From: Acetobacteraceae bacterium
Lineage (GTDB): Bacteria > Pseudomonadota > Alphaproteobacteria > Acetobacterales > Acetobacteraceae
DNA: 61,047 nucleotides
Direction: 5' to 3'
NCBI GenBank assembly: GCA_027482245.1
Contig: JAIXWG010000012.1
Span: forward strand, 1-61,047
Position numbers and translations under genes: made by a program. Numbering within the stretch: position 1 is the first letter of the stretch; each line of letters begins with the position of its first letter. The notes under the pieces are model-generated. The model had not been told where the DNA came from and ran no database searches. It saw nothing but the letters and a program-made list of their open reading frames with translations. Positions 1 through 8,947 of this stretch are shown here, in pieces.

Positions 1-44
1 ATGCGCCGCATCTGGGCAGGAGTGAGCAGGAACGGGACGGACAT
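1..44 (-). CDS. IS5-family transposase, N-terminal fragment (runs off left edge)
   Basis: An ATG at 44-42 on the minus strand opens a frame reading MSVPFLLTPAQMRR before the window ends. It is preceded by a strong Shine-Dalgarno run (GGGGGGAGGTG) about six bases upstream. The LTPAQMRR opening is typical of the N-terminus of IS5-group DDE transposases, where it precedes a PRVDDRR-type segment that would lie outside the window. Only 14 residues are visible, so the family call rests on one short motif. Confidence 0.5.
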   Translation of the reverse strand, partial: MSVPFLLTPAQMRR

Positions 45-116
45 GGCAACACCTCCCCCCGTTCAGAATCACGCCAGACCGCGTCGGTGCAAGCTGATTA
101 ATGGGTCCTGAGCCTA
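1..116 (-). mobile_element. End of an IS5-like insertion sequence, cut by the window edge
   Basis: The first 44 bases encode, on the minus strand, the N-terminus of a protein resembling IS5-family transposases. The 70 bases to its right contain no gene and could be the untranslated end of the element. The segment GGGTCCTGAGCCTA at 103-116 is a candidate terminal inverted repeat, chosen because it lies just before the palindrome at 123 and resembles IS ends I remember; the other end is outside the window, so the repeat cannot be matched. The element boundary is therefore tentative. Confidence 0.45.
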
Positions 117-122
117 GAAAAG

Positions 123-163
123 CCCTCTCCCCCCGGCCGGGGGGAGAGGGTTGGGTGAGGGGG
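123..163. repeat. REP-like palindrome, family A
   Basis: A perfect 28-base palindrome (CCCTCTCCCCCCGG and its complement, 123-150) is followed by the tail TTGGGTGAGGGGG. The same stem and tail occur twice between ruvC and ruvA (57043-57177), which shows a dispersed family. It sits 12 bases past the stop of the minus-strand aminotransferase and could also act as a transcription-terminating hairpin, although no T tract follows. Confidence 0.75.
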
Positions 164-175
164 TCGTCCTTTCCG

Positions 176-1585
176 TCAGACGACGGTCAGGCTCTCCCGC
201 CGCAGCTGCACCGCGAGGCTGTCGAGGGCCCGGCCGGTCCGCTCCACCATCTCATCCACCTCATCCGCCTTCATGATCAGGGGCGGGGAGAAGGCGATGG
301 TGTCGTTGGCCAGGCCGCGCAGGATCACGCCCTCGTTCTCGCCCAGCTTGGCGAGGCGCGGGCCGACCTTGGCGGAGGGCTCGAAGTTCTTCTTGGCGGC
401 CTTGTCGGCCACCAGCTCGATCGCCGCCACCATGCCGATGCCGCGGACCTCGCCAACCAGTGGGTGGTTGAGGAAGCGTTCCCGCAGCTTCGCCTGCATG
501 TGGGCGCCGACCGTGTTCACGTGCTCGACGATGTTGAGCTCGTCGTAGATCTTCAGCGTCTCCAGCGCGACGGCGGCGGCGACGGGGTGGCCGGAATAGG
601 TGAAGCCATGGCCCCAGGTGCCGATGGTGGAGGACCCATCCGCCAGGCCCTGGAAGACGCGGTCATTGATGATGACGGCGGAGATCGGCAGGAAGCTGGC
701 CGACAGCGCCTTGGCGCAGGTGATGATGTCCGGCGTGATGGAGTAGGTCTGGCAGCCCCAGTAGTTGCCGGTGCGCCCGAACCCGCAGATGACCTCGTCC
801 GCCACGAAGAGCACGTCGTACTTCCGCAGCACGGCCTGGATCTTGTCGAAATAGGTGGCGGGCGGGACCATCACGCCGCCAGCGCCCATCACGGGTTCTG
901 CGAAGAAGGCGGCGACCGTCTCCGGCCCCTCGCGCAGGATCGTCTCCTCCAGCTCCGTGGCCAGGCGCGTGGCGAAATCCTCCTCGGACTCGCCGGGCTT
1001 GGCGCCGTGGTAGTGGTGCGGCGTGGAGACATGGATGAAGCGGTCGCCGACGGGCAGGTCGAACATCTTGTGGTTCGCGGGCAGGCCGGTCAGCGACCCG
1101 CTGGCGATGGTGATGCCGTGATAGGCCTTGAGGCGCGAGATGATCTTCTTCTTCTCGGGCTTGCCGATGGCATTGTTGTAGTACCAGACCATCTTGATGG
1201 CGGTGTCGTTCGCCTCGGACCCGCTGTTCGCGTAGAACACCTTCGACATGGCGCAGGGCGCGCGCTCGATCAGCATCTCGCTGAGGTCGATCAGCGGCTC
1301 ATGCGACTTGGCCGTGAAGGCGTGGTAGAAGGGCAGCTTCTTCATCTGCTCATAGGCCACCTCGGCAAGCCGGTGGTTCGAGAAGCCGAGGGACGCGCAC
1401 CACAGGCCGGCCACGGCCTCGATGTACTCCTTGCCCTGGTCGTCCCACACCTTCACACCTTCGCCGCGCGCAATGACCAGCGGGCCGTTCTTGGCGTGGG
1501 CACGGTGGTCGGTATACGGGTGCAGCACGTTCGCGATGTCGCGTTCCGCGTTGGAATTCCGGACCGGCGTGGCAGGCGGGGTCAT
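176..1585 (-). CDS. Class III (omega) aminotransferase, PLP-dependent
   Basis: This 469-aa protein is a fold type I, class III aminotransferase. Such enzymes move the amino group of a diamine, omega-amino acid or similar amine to pyruvate or another keto acid in the cytoplasm. Visible marks are GSEANDTAIK near residue 120, ADEVICGFGRTG around residue 260, the PLP lysine K292 in CAKALSASFLP, and THGFTYSGHP after it. Length and motifs fit the SpuC/omega-amino acid:pyruvate group; the substrate cannot be read from sequence. Start: ATG at 1585 with GAGGA upstream. It is transcribed alone, divergent from the molybdoenzyme at 1735. Confidence 0.88.
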   Translation of the reverse strand: MTPPATPVRNSNAERDIANVLHPYTDHRAHAKNGPLVIARGEGVKVWDDQGKEYIEAVAGLWCASLGFSNHRLAEVAYEQMKKLPFYHAFTAKSHEPLIDLSEMLIERAPCAMSKVFYANSGSEANDTAIKMVWYYNNAIGKPEKKKIISRLKAYHGITIASGSLTGLPANHKMFDLPVGDRFIHVSTPHHYHGAKPGESEEDFATRLATELEETILREGPETVAAFFAEPVMGAGGVMVPPATYFDKIQAVLRKYDVLFVADEVICGFGRTGNYWGCQTYSITPDIITCAKALSASFLPISAVIINDRVFQGLADGSSTIGTWGHGFTYSGHPVAAAVALETLKIYDELNIVEHVNTVGAHMQAKLRERFLNHPLVGEVRGIGMVAAIELVADKAAKKNFEPSAKVGPRLAKLGENEGVILRGLANDTIAFSPPLIMKADEVDEMVERTGRALDSLAVQLRRESLTVV

Positions 1586-1734
1586 GGGAGTGTTTCTTCC
1601 TCAACAGGCGTCAGGCGGATGCTAGAACGCCATTCGGCCCGCGTCATCTGCCGTGACGCCCGTCCTGGTTGCGGCGGACAGGTCTTCGTCCCATTTTGCC
1701 GCCCCATCCGCTTTCGGGGCGTCGGAGACTTCAC

Positions 1735-4044
1735 ATGACCGAGATCAAGCCGCACGGCTCCCATTGGGGTTCCTTCGAGGCGGTGGTGGAGAATGGCCGC
1801 CTGGTGCAGGCGCGGCCCTTCGCGCGGGACCCTTTCCCGGGATCGCTGCTGGAGTCGATGCCGGAGGCCGTGCACGGCAAGGCGCGGATCGACCGGCCCT
1901 ATGTCCGCGCGGGCTGGCTGCGCGGCGAACGGCGCGGCTCCTCCCGCGGTGGCGACGACTTCGTGCCGATGGCCTGGGACCAGGTGATCCGGCTGGTCGC
2001 GGAGGAATCGGCGCGGGTGCGGTCGGAACACGGCCATGCCTCGATCCTCGGCGGGTCCTATGGCTGGTCCTCCGCCGGGCGCTACCACCATGCGCGGACG
2101 CAGCTGCACCGCTTCCTCGGCATGGGCGGCGGCTTCACCGCGCAGGTGACGAACTACTCCTACGGCGCCGGCATGACGCTGATGCCCCATATCCTCGGCA
2201 CCAATGAGGTCATCCAGGGCCCCGTCACGGATTGGGGCAGCATCAGGAAGAACACGAAGCTGATGCTCTGCTTCGGCGGGCTGCCGCTGAAGAACGGGCT
2301 GGTGACCTCCGGCGGCGCGGGCGCGCATGAATACGTGCCGCTGATGAAGGCGGCCGCGGCGGCGGGCGTGCGCTTCGTCAACATCTCCCCCTTCAAGGGC
2401 GATGTGGGTGACTTCCTCGGCGCCGAATGGGTGCCGATCCGGCCCAACACCGACGCCGCCATGATGTTCGCCATGGCCCATGTGGTGATCACCGCGGGGC
2501 GGGAGGATGCCGATTTCCTCGCGCGCTGCACCGTCGGCTGGGACCGCTTCCGGGACTATGTGCTGGGCGTCGCCGACGGTGTCGCCAAGACGCCGGAATG
2601 GGCGGCGGCGATCACGGAGGTCCCGGCCGAGACGATTCGCCGCCTGGCGATGGAGGCCGCGGGCGCGCCGACCATGTGCACCGCCACCTGGTCCATCCAG
2701 CGCGCCGAGCATGGGGAGCAGCCCTGGTGGGCGCTGACCGCCTTCGCGGCCCTGCTGGGCGGCATCGGCAAGCCGGGGCAGGGGATCGCCTTCGGCTATG
2801 GCTCCATGAACGGCATGGGCACGCCGCGGCACGAAGTGCCCTCCGTCGCCGGCCCCGCCGTGCGCAACCCCTGCGGCGCCTACATCCCCGTGGCCCGGGT
2901 GACGGAGCTGCTGGAGCGGCCGGGCGAGATCCTGCAGTACAATGGCCGCGACCTGCTGCTGCCCGACATCCGCCTGATCTGGTGGGCCGGCGGCAACCCC
3001 TTCCACCACCACCAGGACCTCGGCCGCCTGCTGCGGGCCTGGAACCGCGCCGACACCGTCGTGGTGCAGGAACCCTGGTGGACCTCGGTCGCGCGCCACG
3101 CGGACATCGTGCTGCCGGCGACGACGACGCTGGAGCGCAACGACATCGGTTCCGCGTCGCGCGACCGCTGGGTGCGCGCCATGCACCAGGCGATCCCGCC
3201 GGTCGGCCAGGCGCGGAACGACGTGGACATCCTGGCGGACCTGGCGGACGCCGCCGGCTTCCGGGCGCAGTTCACGGAACAGCGGGACGAGGGCGCCTGG
3301 CTCCGCCACCTCTACGGCCGCTGGCGCCAGGCCTGTGGCGCGCAGGGGATCGAGGTCCCGGATTTCGAGCGTTTCTGGGCCGAGGGCTTTGTCGAGATCC
3401 CCGCGCCGGAGCAGGACTACGTGCAGTTCGCGGAGTTCGCCGCCGACCCGGAGGCCAACCCGCTGAACACCCCCTCCGGCAGGGTCGAGATCTTCTCCGA
3501 GACCATTGCGTCCTTCGGCTACGCCGAGACGCCCGGCCATGCCGTGTGGATGGAGCCCACCGAGTACCTCGGCTCTCCGCTGGCGAAGACCTATCCGCTG
3601 CACCTGCTGTCCTTCCAGCCCAGCACGCGGCTGCACGGGCAGCTGGATAGCGGGCCGGTCGCGGCGGCGGACAAGATCCAGGGGCGGGAGCCCATCCGCA
3701 TGAACCCGGCCGATGCCGCCGCGCGGGGCCTGGTGGATGGCCAGGTCGTCCGCGTCTTCAACGGCCGCGGCGTGGTCGCCGCCGGGCTGCGCGTGACGGA
3801 GGAGATCCGCCCCGGCGTGGTGGCGATGGCGACGGGCGCCTGGTGGAACCCCGCCCGCGCCGGCGCCACCGACGCCGCCTGCATCCATGGCAACGCCAAT
3901 GTGCTGACCGCCGATATCGGGACCTCCCGCCTCGGCCAGGGATCGGCGGCGCAATCCTGCCTGGTGCAGGTCGAGGCCTGGCCGGGCGAGCCGCCGCCGG
4001 TGACCGTGCATGTGCCGCCGGCCGGGGCCACCGCCGTTCCATGA
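1735..4044 (+). CDS. Molybdopterin oxidoreductase, BisC/DMSO-reductase-like
   Basis: This 769-aa protein belongs to the bis-MGD molybdenum enzymes that reduce S- or N-oxides (biotin sulfoxide, methionine sulfoxide, DMSO, TMAO). The active-site segment GGSYGWSSAGR gives Y109 and W111, and S142 in NYSYGAG lies 31 residues after the Trp. This matches the Y114/W116/S147 spacing of Rhodobacter DMSO reductase, S147 being the Mo ligand. There is no N-terminal Cys cluster and no twin-arginine signal, so it is probably cytoplasmic like BisC. ATG 1735 was chosen because the conserved protein starts there; a longer upstream frame looks unrelated. It overlaps the next gene by four bases (ATGA). Confidence 0.87.
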   Translation: MTEIKPHGSHWGSFEAVVENGRLVQARPFARDPFPGSLLESMPEAVHGKARIDRPYVRAGWLRGERRGSSRGGDDFVPMAWDQVIRLVAEESARVRSEHGHASILGGSYGWSSAGRYHHARTQLHRFLGMGGGFTAQVTNYSYGAGMTLMPHILGTNEVIQGPVTDWGSIRKNTKLMLCFGGLPLKNGLVTSGGAGAHEYVPLMKAAAAAGVRFVNISPFKGDVGDFLGAEWVPIRPNTDAAMMFAMAHVVITAGREDADFLARCTVGWDRFRDYVLGVADGVAKTPEWAAAITEVPAETIRRLAMEAAGAPTMCTATWSIQRAEHGEQPWWALTAFAALLGGIGKPGQGIAFGYGSMNGMGTPRHEVPSVAGPAVRNPCGAYIPVARVTELLERPGEILQYNGRDLLLPDIRLIWWAGGNPFHHHQDLGRLLRAWNRADTVVVQEPWWTSVARHADIVLPATTTLERNDIGSASRDRWVRAMHQAIPPVGQARNDVDILADLADAAGFRAQFTEQRDEGAWLRHLYGRWRQACGAQGIEVPDFERFWAEGFVEIPAPEQDYVQFAEFAADPEANPLNTPSGRVEIFSETIASFGYAETPGHAVWMEPTEYLGSPLAKTYPLHLLSFQPSTRLHGQLDSGPVAAADKIQGREPIRMNPADAAARGLVDGQVVRVFNGRGVVAAGLRVTEEIRPGVVAMATGAWWNPARAGATDAACIHGNANVLTADIGTSRLGQGSAAQSCLVQVEAWPGEPPPVTVHVPPAGATAVP

Positions 4045-5612
4045 TCGGCCGCCGCCTGCTGCTGGCCTCGCCGGCGCTGCTGAGCCTGCCGGCGCGGGCG
4101 CAGGTCACCACGCTGGACCTGCCCGCCGCCATCCCGCCGCTCCGCGCCGATGACTGGGTGGCGCCCGGCAACAGGCGGGACGTGCTGGTGCGCTGGGGTG
4201 ATCGCGTGACCTTCGACGCCGCGCCCTGGGATCCGCGGAACCCGACGGCGGATGGCGTTTCAGGCCAGTTCGGCTGGGATGCGCGGCTGGCCGGCGTCGT
4301 GGCGCCGCCAATGGGCGCGGATGGCGTGGCGCGGCTGGTGGTGGCGGTGGTCCACCCGGAGGTCGATCCGGCCATGGCCTTCCCCGGCGGGCGGGACCGG
4401 CCGGCGGTGGCGGCCGCCATGTCCGGTGCCTCGCTGCTGAACCTGGAACGCCAGGGCGGGCGCTGGGTGCTGGTGGATGGCGGGTTCCAGAGCCGGCGGC
4501 TCGGCACCACCACCCTGTGCCGCATGGGCGGGCCGGTGGGGCTGGGCGGCGGCGTGGTCGGGCTGCTCGGCCCGGTGGCGGGCACGGCGACGCCCTGGGG
4601 CACGCTGCTGCTGGCGGAACAGGACCCGCAATCCTGGCTGGCGCGGCTGCATGACCTGGATGCGCGCTTCCGGGACGGGCGGCATTTCGGCTGGGTGGCG
4701 GAGGTCGATCCGCTGGACCCGCAGAGCGTGCCGGTGAAGCGCGGCGCGCTCGGCCGCATCGGCGCGCACGCCGTGGCGGCGACCGTCACCGATGATGGCC
4801 GCGCCGTCGTCTTCCTGGGAGATGGGCGACCGATGGGGTTCCTCTATCGCTTCGTCTCCGCCGGGAAGGCGATGGAGGGCGATGCGCTGGAGGCCGGGCA
4901 GCTGGCCGTGGCGCGGGTGGAGGGCGAGGCCATCGCCTGGCGGCCGCTGCCCGATTCCGGCCTGATGGCCCCCGCCGTGGCGGCGGAGGCCGCGGGCGCC
5001 ACGCCCTTCGACACCCCCGCGGCCCTCGCCATGGACCCGCGGCGCCGGCGCCTGCTGCTCGCCTGCCGCGCCGGCACCAGCCGGGCGGAGGGGCGCGTCG
5101 ATGCGCTGAACCCCCGCCCCGGCGCGCATCCGGGCCATGTCATCGAGGTCACCGGCGACCCCGCCGGCGCGCGCATGGCGGCGCGGGTGCTGTTCCTGGC
5201 CGGCGATGCGGCGGAGGGCGGGCGCTACGGGCGCGACATGCCGGCGAATTCGGCGGTGCCGCGCTATCCGGCGACGTTGGCACTCGACCAGCGCGGGCGG
5301 CTCTGGATCGGCACGGACCGCGCGGGGCGGCCGGGCGCGGCGCCGGATATGGCCTTCGGCTGCGACCTCGACGGTCCCGGCCGCGCGGTGCCGCTGCCGA
5401 TCCACGCCGCGCCTCGTGCGGGCGCCATCGGCGGCGCGGCGCCCACCCCCGATGGGGATGCCCTGCTGGTCGTGACGCGCACCCCGGGCGCGGAGCCGGG
5501 CGCGAGCTTCGATCGGCCCGCGACGCGCTGGCCCGCCTTCGACAACCGCCTGCCGCCCCGCAGCGCGCTGCTGGCGATCACCCGCAACGCCGGTGGTGCC
5601 ATCGGCGGTTGA
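4041..5612 (+). CDS. PhoX-like DUF839 protein, secreted, probably lacking the catalytic Cys
   Basis: This 523-aa protein has a signal peptide (IGRRLLLASPALLSLPARAQ) and then a DUF839/PhoX beta-propeller. It is paralogous to the neighbour at 5680: both share DP-DPQSVPVKR-ALGRI and the C-terminal RWPAFDNRLPPR-type segment. Where the neighbour has PWGTVITCEEN, this protein has PWGTLLLAEQD, with A192 in place of the metal-binding Cys of PhoX. It is also about 125 residues shorter. It is translationally coupled to the molybdoenzyme, whose stop overlaps its start, so the two are probably co-expressed. Phosphatase activity is doubtful; the actual role is unknown. Confidence 0.78.
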   Translation: MIGRRLLLASPALLSLPARAQVTTLDLPAAIPPLRADDWVAPGNRRDVLVRWGDRVTFDAAPWDPRNPTADGVSGQFGWDARLAGVVAPPMGADGVARLVVAVVHPEVDPAMAFPGGRDRPAVAAAMSGASLLNLERQGGRWVLVDGGFQSRRLGTTTLCRMGGPVGLGGGVVGLLGPVAGTATPWGTLLLAEQDPQSWLARLHDLDARFRDGRHFGWVAEVDPLDPQSVPVKRGALGRIGAHAVAATVTDDGRAVVFLGDGRPMGFLYRFVSAGKAMEGDALEAGQLAVARVEGEAIAWRPLPDSGLMAPAVAAEAAGATPFDTPAALAMDPRRRRLLLACRAGTSRAEGRVDALNPRPGAHPGHVIEVTGDPAGARMAARVLFLAGDAAEGGRYGRDMPANSAVPRYPATLALDQRGRLWIGTDRAGRPGAAPDMAFGCDLDGPGRAVPLPIHAAPRAGAIGGAAPTPDGDALLVVTRTPGAEPGASFDRPATRWPAFDNRLPPRSALLAITRNAGGAIGG

Positions 5613-5679
5613 GGCTTGACGCATCGCCGGAGGTCGGCGCCCCATTGTGACAGTTCAATGCCACGATGGGGGGACGTCC

Positions 5680-7626
5680 ATGGACGATGAGGTCGAGCTC
5701 GAGGATATCGGCAGCAATCCCGCGCCGGGGCGCGTGATGGGCGACATCATCGCGGCCAGGCTGACGCGGCGCGGTGCCCTCGCGGCGGCGGCGGCGCTGG
5801 CCGCGGTCCCGGTGGCGGGGTTGCCAGAGGCCGGCGCGCAGACGCTTCGCGTGCCGGAACGCGGCGGCCCCTCCTCGCTCACCTTCCCGGAACTGCGGCA
5901 CCAGCTGAGCCAGAACCAGGCGGTGCCGGAGGGGTATGAGGCGCAGACGGTGATCCGCTGGGGCGACCCGGTGCTGGCCGGCGCGCCGCCCTACGACCCC
6001 ATGGCGCAGACGGCGGAAGGCCAGGCCCGGCAGTTCGGCTACAACTGCGACTTCCTGTATTTCTGGCCGCTGCCGGCCGGCAGCCGCGGCAGCGACCACG
6101 GGCTGCTCTGCGTGAACCACGAATACACCAACACCAACCTGATGTTCGCCGGCATCGGCGAGGGTCGCGCCGCGCGCGGGCGCACCACCGCGGCGCAGGC
6201 GGCGGTCGAGATCGAGGCGCATGGCATGAGCGTCGTCGAGGTGAAGCGGGAGGGCGGCACGTGGAAGTCCGTGCCCGGCGGCGCCATGAACCGCCGCATC
6301 ACCATGAACACGCCGATGCGCATCAGCGGCCCCGCCGCCGGCCATGCGCGGATGCGCACCAATGCGGACCCGGCGGGCACCCGCGTGCTGGGCACGTTGA
6401 ACAACTGCGCGGGCGGCAACACGCCCTGGGGCACCGTCATCACCTGCGAGGAGAACATCAACAACTACTTCGGCGGCGCCGCCGCGACGACGGGCACGGA
6501 AGCCATGGCCTATCGCCGCTACGGCATCATCCCGGAGCCGAGCTACGCCTGGTTCCGCCATTTCGAGCGCTTCAACCTCGACCGCGAACCGAACGAGCCG
6601 AACCGCTTCGGCTGGGTCGTCGAATACGATCCCTATGATCCCACCAGCGTTCCCGTGAAGCGCACCGCGCTCGGCCGCATCAAGCATGAGGGGGCGACGC
6701 ATGCGATCGGCAGCGACGGGCGCGTGGCCTTCTACATGGGCGATGATGAGCGCTTCGAGTACCTCTACAAATTCGTCACCGCGCGTCCCTTCAACCCCAA
6801 CGACCGCGCCGCCAACCGCGACCTGATGGATGAGGGCACGCTCTACGTGGCGAAGTTCGAGGAGCAGGGCCTCATGCGCTGGCTCCCCCTGACGCATGGG
6901 GAGGGCCCGCTGACCGCCGCGAACGGCTTCCACAGCCAGGCCGATGTGGTGATCGAGGCGCGCCGCGCCGCCGACCTGCTGGGCGCCACGCCGATGGACC
7001 GGCCGGAGGATGTGGAGACGAACCCGGTGAACGGGCGCGTCTATGTCATGCTCACCAACAACGCCCGCCGCACCGCGCAGCAGGCCGGCCCCGGCAACCC
7101 CCGCGCCAACAACGTCCATGGCCATGTGCTGGAGGTGATCCCGCCCGGCGCCGGCACCGGCCGCGTCGATCACTCGGCGACCGAGGCGCGGTGGGAGGTG
7201 TTCATTGCCGCGGGCAAGCCCGGCGTCGATCCCGGCACCCAGTATCACCGCGCCACCAGCGACAGCGGCTGGCTGTCCTGCCCCGACAACATCGCCTTCG
7301 ACAGCAAGGGCCGCGCCTGGATCGCGACCGATGGCGGGCCCGAATTCGCCGGCATCGCGGATGGCATCTGGGCCGCCGATACCAGCGGGCATGGCCGCGG
7401 CCTGACCCGCTGCTTCTACCAGGCGCCGACCGGGGCGGAGGTCTGCGGCCCCTGCTTCACGCCGGATGACAGGACCTTGTTCCTGGCGATCCAGCACCCC
7501 GGCGAGGATACGGGCAGCACCTATGAGAACCCCTCCACCCGCTGGCCGGATTTCGAGCCGGGGCGCCCGCCGAGGCCCTCCGTCATCGCCATCGTCAGGC
7601 GGGACGGGGGCGAGATCGGCAGTTGA
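5680..7626 (+). CDS. PhoX family alkaline phosphatase-like protein, Tat-exported
   Basis: This 648-aa protein has the PhoX/DUF839 layout. PhoX enzymes are periplasmic or secreted Ca/Fe phosphatases that release phosphate from organic esters. A twin-arginine signal (LTRRGALAAAAALAAVP) follows a cytosolic lead of about 25 residues. LCVNHEYTN and WGTVITCEEN (C256) match the metal-site motifs of the family. GTG 5647 would add 11 residues, but ATG 5680 has GATGGGGGGACG just before it and gives the usual N-terminus. It lies 67 bases after the paralog at 4041. No clear Pho box was found upstream. Confidence 0.85.
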   Translation: MDDEVELEDIGSNPAPGRVMGDIIAARLTRRGALAAAAALAAVPVAGLPEAGAQTLRVPERGGPSSLTFPELRHQLSQNQAVPEGYEAQTVIRWGDPVLAGAPPYDPMAQTAEGQARQFGYNCDFLYFWPLPAGSRGSDHGLLCVNHEYTNTNLMFAGIGEGRAARGRTTAAQAAVEIEAHGMSVVEVKREGGTWKSVPGGAMNRRITMNTPMRISGPAAGHARMRTNADPAGTRVLGTLNNCAGGNTPWGTVITCEENINNYFGGAAATTGTEAMAYRRYGIIPEPSYAWFRHFERFNLDREPNEPNRFGWVVEYDPYDPTSVPVKRTALGRIKHEGATHAIGSDGRVAFYMGDDERFEYLYKFVTARPFNPNDRAANRDLMDEGTLYVAKFEEQGLMRWLPLTHGEGPLTAANGFHSQADVVIEARRAADLLGATPMDRPEDVETNPVNGRVYVMLTNNARRTAQQAGPGNPRANNVHGHVLEVIPPGAGTGRVDHSATEARWEVFIAAGKPGVDPGTQYHRATSDSGWLSCPDNIAFDSKGRAWIATDGGPEFAGIADGIWAADTSGHGRGLTRCFYQAPTGAEVCGPCFTPDDRTLFLAIQHPGEDTGSTYENPSTRWPDFEPGRPPRPSVIAIVRRDGGEIGS

Positions 7627-7650
7627 TCGGTCGGTCTGGAAGTGCGCTGG

Positions 7651-7676
7651 GCTAAAGGGGATTTACCCTCTTTAGC
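7651..7676. terminator. Inverted repeat after the PhoX gene
   Basis: GCTAAAG-GGG-ATTTA-CCC-T-CTTTAGC forms a hairpin with one bulged base, 25 bases after the phoX-like stop. It is unusually AT-rich for this genome. There is no following T tract, so it is a candidate terminator or a processing hairpin. Confidence 0.4.
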
Positions 7677-7705
7677 ACCTTTCGCACCGATTTCGCGGTG
7701 AGGAC

Positions 7706-7724
7706 GGGGCGGTGGGACCGCCCC
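7706..7724. terminator. GC hairpin between converging genes
   Basis: GGGGCGGT-GGG-ACCGCCCC is a perfect 8-bp stem with a 3-base loop, placed between the convergent PhoX gene and the Bug-family gene. It could serve as a bidirectional stop. No U-tract follows on either strand. Confidence 0.35.
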
Positions 7725-7795
7725 GGACCCCGTCACCAGGCCGCAATACGGGCGATGATGCCTGGAATATATTCCTTGGCCCGGCGGGGCGCAAC

Positions 7796-8782
7796 CTATT
7801 CCAGCCGGATGCCCTTGGCGCGCACCACCTCGCTCCAGCGTTCCAGGTCGCTGTCCATCACGGCGCGGAGCGCGGCGCCGTCGCCGGCCACGGGGGTCGC
7901 GCCCTGCTGGATGAAGCGGTCGCGGATCTCGGGGCTGGCCAGCACCTTGTCGCACTCCGCCTTGATGACGGCGACGAGGGAGGGGTCCATGCCCCTCGGC
8001 CCCAACAGGCCGTACCAGAAGGAATAGGTGAAGTCGAAGCCCTGTTCCTTGGCCGTCGGCACGTCCGGCAGGCCCGGGATGCGCCCGCCGGTGGTGCCGA
8101 TGGCGATGGCCCGCGCGCGGCCATCGGCGATGGCGCCCATCACCGTCGCCGGGGCGGCGATCAGCAGCCCGATCCGCCCGGCCAGCAGGTCCGCGAAGGC
8201 CGGGCCCATGCCGCGATAGGGCACGTGCGTCATGCGGATGGCCGCGATGTCCTGCAGGTATTCGGTGTACAGGTGGGGCGAGGATCCCGCGCCCATCGAG
8301 CCGTAGAAATTCGCATCCGCCGGCTTGCCGCGCACGCTGTCCACGTATTCCCGCAGCGTCCGCACCGGCGAATTGCCGGGCACGACGAAGACCGTCGGGT
8401 AGTCCACCAGCAGGGAGACGGGCGTGAAGTCCTGCCGGATGTCGAAGCCGAGATTGGGGTAGAGCGGCGGCGCGGTGGCCAGCGAATTATCCGTCAGCAG
8501 CAGCGTCGTGCCGTCATTCGCGCTGCGGACGACGTTGGTCCAGCCGACCACGCCGCCGCCGCCGCTGCGGTTGTCCACCACGAACTGCCCGCCGGTCTGC
8601 GCCGCCAGCGCCTGCGCATAGACGCGGGCGACGAAATCCGTGGTGCCGCCGGGCGGGTAGGTGATCAGGATGCGGACCTGGCGGGTGCCGGGCCAGGCGG
8701 TGCCCTGGGCCAGAGCCGGCGGGGCGAGCAAGGCGGGGGCGAGCAAAGCGGGCGTGGCCGACAGCAGCGTGCGACGAAGCAT
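7796..8782 (-). CDS. Bug-family (tripartite tricarboxylate) periplasmic binding protein
   Basis: This 328-aa protein has a signal peptide ending near PPALAQG and the Bug/TctC fold. RILITYPPGGTTDFVAR near residue 38 and the NRSGGGGVVG segment near residue 73 are the ligand-contact loops of the family. It captures small carboxylates or related compounds for a TctAB-type membrane pair. No tctA or tctB gene is in the window, as is common in genomes with many orphan Bug proteins. ATG 8782 has GGAGGAAACAC before it. It is divergent from the MFS gene at 8948. Confidence 0.88.
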   Translation of the reverse strand: MLRRTLLSATPALLAPALLAPPALAQGTAWPGTRQVRILITYPPGGTTDFVARVYAQALAAQTGGQFVVDNRSGGGGVVGWTNVVRSANDGTTLLLTDNSLATAPPLYPNLGFDIRQDFTPVSLLVDYPTVFVVPGNSPVRTLREYVDSVRGKPADANFYGSMGAGSSPHLYTEYLQDIAAIRMTHVPYRGMGPAFADLLAGRIGLLIAAPATVMGAIADGRARAIAIGTTGGRIPGLPDVPTAKEQGFDFTYSFWYGLLGPRGMDPSLVAVIKAECDKVLASPEIRDRFIQQGATPVAGDGAALRAVMDSDLERWSEVVRAKGIRLE

Positions 8783-8947
8783 GTGTTTCCTCCGTGGTGC
8801 CGGTGCGGTCCGGTCTGGAGGATGTTTCTATCCCAGGCTTAACCCGCGCGTCATCCATGGCGCGGAACGCGGCGGGCTGGCGCGCTTTCACCCGCCTCCA
8901 TGTTCCGATAGGCATGGGTCGTCGGGCACAGCGCTGCCGAAGGAATC

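Noticed and set aside
1582..4011. An 809-codon open frame antisense to the molybdoenzyme
   Set aside because: Composition is shadow-like and the opposite strand encodes a protein with intact active-site motifs.
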